Part shown: in pieces, positions 54,101 through 61,198 of the stretch
Numbering within the stretch: position 1 is the stretch's first letter
Layout of the letters: each line of letters starts with the position of its first letter
Source: Histomonas meleagridis
Taxonomy: Eukaryota > Parabasalia > Tritrichomonadida > Dientamoebidae
NCBI GenBank assembly: GCA_020186115.1
Contig: WSYJ01000054.1
Coordinates: 1-64,000, forward strand
DNA: 64,000 nt
Direction of reading: 5' to 3'
The notes under the pieces: generated by a model
The model's input: the letters and a program-made list of their open reading frames with translations, nothing else
Database searches by the model: none
What the model was told of the DNA's origin: nothing
Position numbers and translations under genes: made by a program

Positions 54101-55613
54101 CATATTTTTGTGCAACTATATAATTAGTTGGACGCATCGAAGCTAATAAATTAAATTTAGATATACAAGAATTAATAGCATTTTGTAAATTATTACATAT
54201 TTCATATGATGAGTTAACAGAACAATCTTGAATTGTATTCCAATAAATTACAATTAAATTTCTTATTTGTGCGATTTCTTCTTCAATAACTTTTAATGAA
54301 TATTTTAAGTCTTTAGTCATATCTTGATTTCGCCCTTCTTGAATAAACTGAATTTGAGCACAGAATAATTCTAAATATGTGTCTTTAATTTTCTTTGACT
54401 TTAAAGTTTTTAATATTTGATCAAGTTTTCCTCTTTCTTCATAAAAAATAATAATGAATCGAATGTATTGTATCCATATCTGTGCATTATTAGGCCATTT
54501 TTCTAGTGCTAAATTAAAAGGTTTCCATGATAATACATAAGGATTTCCTTTTTTAAATCCACCTCGAATATATACTAAGAACTCTATTGCTGATGAAAAC
54601 TTTTTATCAAAATCAATTTCATTATTAGCTAACTCATTTAAAGTTGTTTCAACTTTTTGAAAAATCTTTGCTTGAATAAATTTCGATATAAAGAAACCTA
54701 TAAAAGATAATATTAGAGAACTATAAAATACATACCAAGAATCTAAAGAAGGTACGAAAACATGTATGATTTGTAATATAAGGCCTACTGTAAACCCTAA
54801 CATAACACCACTAAATACATTTTGATATATGTCATCAACAAATGGTTGAAATACATATAGAAATGCTTGATAAACTATCATTACAAAAAGTAATATTACC
54901 ATGCAAATTAGAGATTGAATTCCATTATATAACTCTGCAAGTCTTGAAAAGAAAAGTATTAACATAGTGAAAATATATATAATAGAGTTAACTTGATTAC
55001 TCCAAGCATATGATTTACCTACTTCATAAATTGGTTCTGTTGGAAATATTTTTAGATAAAAAGCTATTACAAAAATCAAAATTAAAAAACATACAATAAA
55101 TTCAACCACTACTGTCGTTTTGTTAATTGATGAATCTTCATCAAGAGCATAAATAAATGATGCTATTTGAGATCCAGACCATGCAATGAGAAGAGGTACA
55201 ACTAATACGAAGAATAAAATTGTATTAAATGTTGCAAAAAAATTTAATTTTCCCGTTTTATATAGAAGAAAGTAATTAATTAGTGGAGCAAGTGAAAAGT
55301 AAGCAATAAATGCATATAGAAGAATGGTGTTAATTGCAAAATCTGTTTGACTATAATAGTGACTGTAAAATCTGCAAAAGAATTGTGCAAAGCGGAGCAG
55401 TTTGTAGCTTGTATTAGAACTATCCCAGAGATTTGAATCACCTATAAGTAACGCAGGAAGTGAAGATTGAAGCAGAACTATTATTGATTTGAATACATAA
55501 ATTGGTTGTGGAAATGAGAAAAGATTATTGGAGAGAACTATAACATTTCCTAACCTTTTTAGGAATTTTTTTTGTAATCCCTCGGGAATGAATTTCTCTT
55601 TCTCGTGTTGCAT
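51153..55613 (-). CDS. Trichomonad-type multi-pass class III nucleotidyl cyclase, divergent catalytic domain
   Basis: 1,486 residues. The N-terminal third has about eight membrane helices (residues 60-320), then a helical linker. Further membrane helices lie near 625, 810, 900 and 1115. A PAS-like domain sits at about 1155-1275 (IFELDHNFNILKLNSSAMKL). The C-terminal class III cyclase domain (about 1300-1480) begins SLVITIDLCNFNEF, keeping the first metal-binding Asp. The usual (K/E)TIGD block reads NTIGNVFVL, losing the purine-selecting residue and the second Asp. The end region LHAARSETLIIGKKI keeps an Arg. It is either catalytically weak or a dimer partner of another cyclase. Confidence 0.8.
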   Translation of the reverse strand: MQHEKEKFIPEGLQKKFLKRLGNVIVLSNNLFSFPQPIYVFKSIIVLLQSSLPALLIGDSNLWDSSNTSYKLLRFAQFFCRFYSHYYSQTDFAINTILLYAFIAYFSLAPLINYFLLYKTGKLNFFATFNTILFFVLVVPLLIAWSGSQIASFIYALDEDSSINKTTVVVEFIVCFLILIFVIAFYLKIFPTEPIYEVGKSYAWSNQVNSIIYIFTMLILFFSRLAELYNGIQSLICMVILLFVMIVYQAFLYVFQPFVDDIYQNVFSGVMLGFTVGLILQIIHVFVPSLDSWYVFYSSLILSFIGFFISKFIQAKIFQKVETTLNELANNEIDFDKKFSSAIEFLVYIRGGFKKGNPYVLSWKPFNLALEKWPNNAQIWIQYIRFIIIFYEERGKLDQILKTLKSKKIKDTYLELFCAQIQFIQEGRNQDMTKDLKYSLKVIEEEIAQIRNLIVIYWNTIQDCSVNSSYEICNNLQNAINSCISKFNLLASMRPTNYIVAQKYAQFLEEIVFDPKSAYEWRLKESYFRKTNGYYLDQTQFLGFTRFPNLPHDIKTINSDSYIISDTSLSTDLGSSLRSESSTQYIDVESNVPDFARSNIKEMANNTEYDFLKKILGIMALCITAFNVISLFPMIISSVNMWKLNFFGNSVESFCSVNTDFSSIAIYITHSFLEQSGYPTFELNNTNNSLIINLLSDINSNADNIENSLTNEGIEIINTDYISKIQVPIEFYGENLTVLQSINYLNSNLFYHSNLNSTQITIFEEQFDKLQEPIKEVVEDFTKSSISVFSDLFSYHLICSIVCLFLMFISMFPLIKFILNIKEHWTYIIKTLNTIPRVAIQKVIKNQKVSNDEEKLQKEEFKYHYLFVNMASSRSSTSGIPVYRLIGLMIFLFIISFIVALLFAIYINQSSVNPSFSMLYYTISNTFKILYYYSNILLRSSKSNDILIFNDTKESIYNSLGLYSSNLSELIDSLLYQKWNGNNIGLLFSSNEIMKELTKWNNNFSLDDIDNLPDYMLLDIAKSILIKYCDLIHLDMNFNVTEFDSDLYFAIQILTSHFSLNVMPKLLEDAHELFTSTINGYRNTVIIAGIIFFFVGVLVIVFIFILYFDILRSFRYLLSYISMIDPDYYKDLPNVMKLYSGVSEGKVETNLNIKNMYQRAEAEIPESIFELDHNFNILKLNSSAMKLCQIDNFNVEETQQHINLYITFEDFDILKELKLQVTRQYPQKNTFQTKIRINSSNEIIETKLTSIIVSDEKTCLILILSDTNENSNEVQEVQIYEQKIKEMIESIVPNKLRNIFESEKKNQISSDSSLVITIDLCNFNEFCTNHSSQESLEFINNFKNYIDYLCNEKETDLININTIGNVFVLCCNINNQTLNYYNAILETVRFVHEVYEFAKNNYYKIKCCILMNKNVISILSQNRAGFFMYSPNIHLAMNTLHAARSETLIIGKKIYEMLPQNLVKGATRMHVNGKGLYMLDLQTTTN

Positions 55614-55750
55614 TTGTCAAAATCTGATCTCTCGCGAGGGGACTTTAAGAGGTATTTTTGAGAGGATAACCGATAATTTTCTCTCAAAGAAAAAAGGTTA
55701 ATTCTTTGATTTGTGCGAGATTTCAGAATATTGAACGGAATTGAATGCAT

Positions 55751-56134
55751 TCAATTTACCCGAATTGGAATGACACCATTTAAGATATTTTTTTTTGGGA
55801 TAATTATTGAATACTTATCGTTTTTTATTGTGAAGATTATTAAGACATTTCTGAAGAAAATTTTGAATAGAGAAATGCGTAATGTTAAGAATTTACTGTA
55901 ATAACCAAGAAAAAAACGTTCTCTTTTGCACACCGATTCTTTTCTTTTTTGACCAAAAAAACAAGTTATTACCAATGCAAATACCATCATGCTGCTTATC
56001 ATATGATAAATAAGATTCGGATATGTATCCATTGATTGTTCGATTTCGATATCATTTTTATACGATATTTTTTTTAGTGTGAAAAATATATTATCAAAAT
56101 CACATAAATCATTTGCGTTACTATTGGATATCAT
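55751..56134 (-). CDS. Small hypothetical membrane protein, 127 aa
   Basis: An ATG-started frame between the cyclase and E2 genes on the same strand. An acidic N-terminus (about 1-45) precedes one strong membrane helix (MMVFALVITCFF) and a basic stretch (QKRKESVCKRERFF). The last third is less convincing and could be out of the true frame. I recognise no family. Confidence 0.35.
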   Translation of the reverse strand: MISNSNANDLCDFDNIFFTLKKISYKNDIEIEQSMDTYPNLIYHMISSMMVFALVITCFFGQKRKESVCKRERFFLGYYSKFLTLRISLFKIFFRNVLIIFTIKNDKYSIIIPKKNILNGVIPIRVN

Positions 56135-56342
56135 AGGAAATGAAAAATTAAAAAAGAAAGGTTTTGATTTTCTTTTATTGCTCTATTTTGCCACTTTTCT
56201 GATTCTATAATTTATTTGTTCATTTTACAGAAAATGACAAAAAAGAATTTAATTTTTTATTGAACAACCATATATATAATCCATATAATATCTTTTTAAA
56301 CATATCTGCTATTTGGAGCATACGACTTTGGTTAGAATTTAG

Positions 56343-56837
56343 TTAACAATATTCATAGGATTGTTCAACAGTTCTTCTAACTTTTCTCATGTACTCCTGT
56401 TTATCGTTTCGGAACGTCTTTGCTGCATCAAGGTTTTCTGGTGATTCACAATTTGGATCTGAAAGCATTGATATAACAGAAATAAGGATTGATTCCACAG
56501 TATGAATTGGAAGCCATCGTTCACTTCTATCTTCATATTCAAACACATCATTACCTGGCGGATGTAATATAGAAATACAAACTTCGCCTGTTTCTCTGAT
56601 ATTTGGATGGTACATTGGACAAATGAACCTCATCTTTGGTGGATTAAGTGGATAATCTTGTGGAAACTCGAGAATTGCTGGGAAAAGGCCACCTTCATAA
56701 GGAGTTCCTGGAGGTCCAATCAATGTTACTCTCCATTTAAAAATGTCGTCGTTTACTAATCCAGCAGAGAAGCCAGATGATGGATCCTGTTGGAGAGTTT
56801 TAAGTTGCTTTTGAAGTAGAACGGATGCAGCAGACAT
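56343..56837 (-). CDS. Ubiquitin-conjugating enzyme E2, UBE2G/Ubc7 type
   Basis: 164 residues, a single UBC fold. FPQDYPLNPPKMRF and YHPNIRETGEVCISILHPPG give the HPN box and the active-site Cys87. After the Cys lies the acidic insertion DVFEYEDRSERW, the extra loop that defines UBE2G1/G2, UBE2R and Ubc7. The family works with ER-associated-degradation and cullin E3 ligases to build Lys48 chains. All catalytic elements are present and the length is normal for the family. A TCACTTAAAGTGA palindrome lies at 56842-56854, just upstream of the ATG. Confidence 0.95.
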   Translation of the reverse strand: MSAASVLLQKQLKTLQQDPSSGFSAGLVNDDIFKWRVTLIGPPGTPYEGGLFPAILEFPQDYPLNPPKMRFICPMYHPNIRETGEVCISILHPPGNDVFEYEDRSERWLPIHTVESILISVISMLSDPNCESPENLDAAKTFRNDKQEYMRKVRRTVEQSYEYC

Positions 56838-57140
56838 TTGCTCACTTAAAGTGATGTGGTCACATCCATTTTTTTCAAGGTATCCAACGTTATCGGGCGG
56901 CTATTTTTAAGGTCTGCTTGATTTTGAGTACTTTACAAAAGTGATCGTCTCTTTAGTAAAAAATCAGTCCTTAAGCCATAAATCAAATGATCATTATTTA
57001 AATTTAATCACTTTCTAAAACTACATGTTAATACATAACGTGATAAGTATTAATGAATTAAGTGAAGGTGAACATAATTATTGAATAAGAATTTGAACAA
57101 ATTTAAAAGAAATTATGACATGAGTTATTTATGTTTTTAG

Positions 57141-58121
57141 TTAAACTTTTAGTTGATAGGATTGTGTATATTTTTTCCCGTTATGAATAAATGAAATCTG
57201 GATGTCTTCATTTCTTGGGTTCTGTTCATTTTGTCTCATTGAAAGTTCACCATCAATGAGATCTCCTGGTACGACTCGAACAGGTTTGTTCAAATAACAA
57301 ACGACTTGTTGGTAATCTGTTGATTTAAAATATGGAGAAGTAGAAAATACAAATGAGCATTCAGGACCCCTGAAAAAGCAATCAAACCATATCACAAAGG
57401 CATGTGCTGTATTGGATTCTGATGGAAGGAGCGTAAAAGGCGCTGTAAAAGAAAGGTCTTCGAGCTTAACGGTCAATGAATCAAATTCCTTTACAACGCA
57501 CTCTCCGCACAAAATACCATCTGTTGGGCATGTATCAATAAGTGGCTCGAGCAGTGCTTCTTTTTTCATAGCTGTAAATTTGTATCCATAAACATTATCC
57601 CAGAAATTAATTTTTGTATTTCGATATTCCCCATCTTCAATGGCAGTCATTACTATTCTAGAAGAAGATGGAAAAACTGATCCTCCTTCTTTTAAGAATC
57701 TATCACGAGCAACAATAAAAGATGGAAACATTGAATCAAATAATAATCCGCATCCAAAAAAATCGCAAATAATTAAATCAACTTTTTCTGGTAACTCAAC
57801 TTCTTCTAGGAGTCCGTGGATAACTTTAACTTTATCTGATAAACCATTTAATTCAACTATTTTTTTTGTGTATTCAATGAATGGTGATCTATCAACGGCA
57901 TAAACAACACGGGCTCCACGCTTAGCTGCCCACATAGCAAAGAGCCCAGTTCCACAACCTGCATCTAAAACGGCTTTTCCTTCTATTAATGATCTGTTTA
58001 AAAAAATAGCATTTCTAAATGCATCAATCCGAGCAGTATCTTTTAATAATGATTCGTGGGCGCCAAAGTGTGCATAAGTGTCATAATAATAATCGCAAGA
58101 TTGGAGTGTATCTGGGTTCAT
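57141..58121 (-). CDS. Type I protein arginine methyltransferase with altered double-E loop
   Basis: 326 residues from ATG 58121, a minimal PRMT1-like core. The N-terminal YYYDTYAHFGAHESLLKD is the YFxxY/H motif. VLDAGCGTGLFAMWAAKRGA (about 51-70) binds S-adenosylmethionine. The beta-barrel has NTAHAFVIWFDCFF in the THW-loop region. In the double-E loop the family's two catalytic glutamates, nine residues apart, are replaced by Asp120 and Asp129 (CDFFGCGLLFDSMF). The substitution is conservative in charge but unusual. Activity is uncertain. Confidence 0.9.
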   Translation of the reverse strand: MNPDTLQSCDYYYDTYAHFGAHESLLKDTARIDAFRNAIFLNRSLIEGKAVLDAGCGTGLFAMWAAKRGARVVYAVDRSPFIEYTKKIVELNGLSDKVKVIHGLLEEVELPEKVDLIICDFFGCGLLFDSMFPSFIVARDRFLKEGGSVFPSSSRIVMTAIEDGEYRNTKINFWDNVYGYKFTAMKKEALLEPLIDTCPTDGILCGECVVKEFDSLTVKLEDLSFTAPFTLLPSESNTAHAFVIWFDCFFRGPECSFVFSTSPYFKSTDYQQVVCYLNKPVRVVPGDLIDGELSMRQNEQNPRNEDIQISFIHNGKKYTQSYQLKV

Positions 58122-58446
58122 CAAATTTGGGGTGGCCGTTAATTAATGGTCCAGTAAAATTTTACTTTTTTGAAAAATGAAAACAATAGATCATAATTAC
58201 AATATTGCTAATGAACATTAAAGAACTTACTGGAAAGAAAACAATTCAAAAATTAAATTTATTAATGAAAATGGAAATTTGATAATCTTTTGAATTCAAA
58301 AATTGAAAAACAGTTTCGAACGCAAAATCCCTAAATTCGATTTTTACAAAAACAAATTTCTTGTTAAATCTAAAAAATTATCAGGCAAGAAAACAACAAA
58401 GCGACTTATATTTGAATCAAAAATGATCGTTTTGTACGTTATATAA
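58122..58446. other. Divergent intergenic region
   Basis: 325 bp between the diverging PRMT and metacaspase-like genes. It contains the 14-bp palindrome AGTAAAATTTTACT at 58153-58166, about 32 bp upstream of the PRMT start. No gene is visible. Confidence 0.4.
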
Positions 58447-59199
58447 ATGTATGATCCTGTTGGCCAATTGCGCTCCCTCGGAAGAGATTTATCAAAGATT
58501 CCATCCAACCGAATGCCATTAGACCTTAAAAATGTGTGTTTAATTTGTGTGAATTCATATCGATCATTTCGACAAAACATTGGAACCACTCCAATTAATG
58601 ATGCAGCAACAATGGCTAAATGTGTTAAATATTTTGAATATGAAGTTTATTATCTTCATAATCCTCATGCACAAAGATTTCTTGAATTCATCGATTATTT
58701 CTTTGAAAATACTCAGAAAAACCTTATAGTATACTATGTTGGACAAGGAACCACGGCTTCTGATTTAGATAATACACAACCACATGATTTTGATGAAGCT
58801 TTTACTTTTGAAGATGGTATCATTTATGATGAAGATATGATTGAACATCTTCAATGTAAAGCACCATCAAATAAAATAATTTTAATCACAGACACGTGCA
58901 GACAAAATACTTGCTGGAGTATAAAATCACCTGAAATTAAGGGATACACACTTCCTGAAAGAGTCATATCCCTCTCAGCTTCACCACGTTCAACGACTTC
59001 AAAACAAATGATGGCGTTATGTCAATCCCAAGGCATCTTTACATTTAATTTAACCAAAGAGCTCAAATTACATCCAAAAATTACACCAAATGAACTTCTA
59101 CCAAAAATGAACTCAGTGTTATCCGAATATGTACAAGACTTCAACGTCGGCTCTTCATCACCAGAATTATTGGATGAGCCAATTATTGATTATGAATAA
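58447..59199 (+). CDS. Metacaspase-like (clan CD, C14) protein lacking the catalytic His
   Basis: 250 residues, a compact caspase-fold core with no prodomain membrane segment. The His strand reads LIVYYVGQGT, so Gln100 replaces the catalytic His of the usual YYSGHGT-type motif. The Cys strand reads IILITDTCRQNTCW, keeping Cys151 in the D(S/T)C position. DFDEAFTFEDGIIYDEDM gives the acidic linker of metacaspases. Without the His it is probably a pseudoprotease or a regulator. Trichomonads have several metacaspases, so a paralogue could carry the activity. Confidence 0.82.
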   Translation: MYDPVGQLRSLGRDLSKIPSNRMPLDLKNVCLICVNSYRSFRQNIGTTPINDAATMAKCVKYFEYEVYYLHNPHAQRFLEFIDYFFENTQKNLIVYYVGQGTTASDLDNTQPHDFDEAFTFEDGIIYDEDMIEHLQCKAPSNKIILITDTCRQNTCWSIKSPEIKGYTLPERVISLSASPRSTTSKQMMALCQSQGIFTFNLTKELKLHPKITPNELLPKMNSVLSEYVQDFNVGSSSPELLDEPIIDYE

Positions 59200-59282
59200 A
59201 TAAAAAAATTTTGTGAATTGTTTTTCACTATGTTTGTTTGATACATTAAATTTTTTTTTGATGCGAAAATCATTTTTTAAAA

Positions 59283-60482
59283 ATGCAACTTAACTGGAAA
59301 CCAAGTGTATCTCAAGGGAAAACTGTAAAGACTTTCTTGTCTAGATTTGAAGATAATTCAAGAACCGAAAATTCACTTATTTATTATTTCCAAAAAGTTA
59401 ATGGAAGTGAAAAAACAATTCTAAATCTAATGACGATTTTTACATGTACACCAAAAGAAGAGATAATTGACCGAAAAATCTTACAATTTATTTTTGAAAT
59501 GTCAGTTAATTTTGTTGAAGAAAATCGATTTTTAGAGATTTCTCTTAACTGCCTCACATATCTTTTGAACAGAGGCTTTGATTTTAATATTCCAGAGGAA
59601 AATTTACAACAATTTGTTAATTATATTTTTAGCAAAACTATTTATAAAACTCAATCATTAGATTTACTTATCTCTTATTATACCAAACATTCCACGAAGT
59701 TTCTGTATTTAATCCTTAAAGATATTTTAAATTTTTTGATTTTAAACGATAATATCGACATCAGCAAATTATTAAAAATAGTCATAAATAACAAAATGAA
59801 ACCGAAATACATCGAATACACATCAGTTCTATTAAATTCGAAAAACTACAAAAACATTTGTGGCTCATTAGAAATCATTGATACATATTTCCAATATTTT
59901 GGCGAATTTTCACAACAAATCGCAGAGAAAATTTTAGAATTTTTTTCTTTTTCCAATGACGTCATTAATATTTATTCGATAAAAGTATTATTAAAACTTC
60001 AAATTTTCACTGAGCGAATCTTCAAAGAAATATTTCAATTTCTCAAGAAAGATACAAATGTTTGTTTATGGGGAATATTTTATCTATTGGAAAACATTGA
60101 CAAATGGGAAATACTTCTTACAAACGAACTGTTGCACGACTTAATTACATATATACATTTGATTCCATATAAATTTTCATCGAAAGCGATTTTGATCATT
60201 CAGCAAATAATAATCAAAAATCCAAACGATTACATGTGGGCAATTGATGAGGTTATGCAATTTATTTATGATGGTGAATGTGGGCCAATGATTATCATAA
60301 TCATTTTGGAACTACTGGAAAACGTTTCGTTCGATGCTGATGCAACACAAACGTTGTATGAATGTCTGTACCAGTATGAAAATGAAATTGGTGAATATTG
60401 CAAATGTGAAAATGAAACAATTTCTTTTTTGGCTAAATTAATCATTGACTCTGTGAACTTTTACTTCGAAGATATTCAGTAA
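59283..60482 (+). CDS. Helical-repeat protein, function unknown, 399 aa
   Basis: A complete ATG-to-TAA frame 83 bp after the metacaspase-like gene on the same strand. The protein is almost entirely helical, with Ile/Leu/Asn-rich helix pairs of about 40 residues (for example VNFVEENRFLEISLNCLTYL and LHDLITYIHLIPYKFSSKAI), suggesting an armadillo/HEAT-like solenoid. The N-terminus (MQLNWKPSVSQGKTVKTF) is short and basic. I recognise no named family. Confidence 0.6.
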   Translation: MQLNWKPSVSQGKTVKTFLSRFEDNSRTENSLIYYFQKVNGSEKTILNLMTIFTCTPKEEIIDRKILQFIFEMSVNFVEENRFLEISLNCLTYLLNRGFDFNIPEENLQQFVNYIFSKTIYKTQSLDLLISYYTKHSTKFLYLILKDILNFLILNDNIDISKLLKIVINNKMKPKYIEYTSVLLNSKNYKNICGSLEIIDTYFQYFGEFSQQIAEKILEFFSFSNDVINIYSIKVLLKLQIFTERIFKEIFQFLKKDTNVCLWGIFYLLENIDKWEILLTNELLHDLITYIHLIPYKFSSKAILIIQQIIIKNPNDYMWAIDEVMQFIYDGECGPMIIIIILELLENVSFDADATQTLYECLYQYENEIGEYCKCENETISFLAKLIIDSVNFYFEDIQ

Positions 60483-60756
60483 AAGTGATTTTTTGATTTT
60501 TTTTTACATGATCTACTTGTGACACCGTTTATGTTTGGCGAACGTTATATGTTACAGTAAATAAATTGTTTTAAGGCGTTTGTCTACAACAATAAAAACT
60601 CTTAATATATATTGTTAATATTAAATTCATTCGGAGTATGGTGTTTAGGCAGATATTTGCTTCAAATTTGTAGTTGATTTAAAACTTTTTTTATGGTCTG
60701 TAAATGAACTTGTAGAAATATTGAAACTTCAAAATTACTTATTGGACTATTTCAAA

Positions 60757-61040
60757 ACAATATTTGGAAATTGTATTTAATTATTTTAATGAAGCCATAT
60801 AAAGGTTATACAAAAAAGTTAAATTAATTCTGAACGAAAGGGAATCGATGTTAACATACGTTAAAGCAAAAGATATTTATTTATTTAATTTTTTATGTGT
60901 TTTAATGATTTAATGTATCACAATAATATTTGGAAACCATTTGGATTATTTTATACAGCACTTACGAAGACATGTAAGCTTTGTTATGTGGAAGTTGTTA
61001 AATTACATCTTGAACAATGAACTGACATTTTTATTAAAGA
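60757..61040 (+). repeat. Degenerate copy of the ankyrin cassette and its spacer
   Basis: At least two units are recognisable. The first (about 60780-60870) has AAAGGTTATACA and GATATTTATTTATTT. The second starts ACAGCACTTACGAAG at 60955 and ends near CATCTTGAACAATGA. They are about 175 bp apart. The spacer between them (CACAATAATATTTGGAAACC...) is clearly related to the spacers of the 14-17 kb array. Coding parts carry stops, so this copy is dead. The rest of 60483-61198 shows nothing else. Confidence 0.65.
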
Positions 61041-61198
61041 TATTTATTTGTTCTATATAATATTTTTTTTTATTTTAATTTATCATTTAAAACACATGAA
61101 TTCATCTTATAAAGTTACGCGAAAACAAATTTATTGATTTAATTTAATATTTCCAATTTCACTTTATCTATAACATAAACATTTAACTAAACAGCGAA

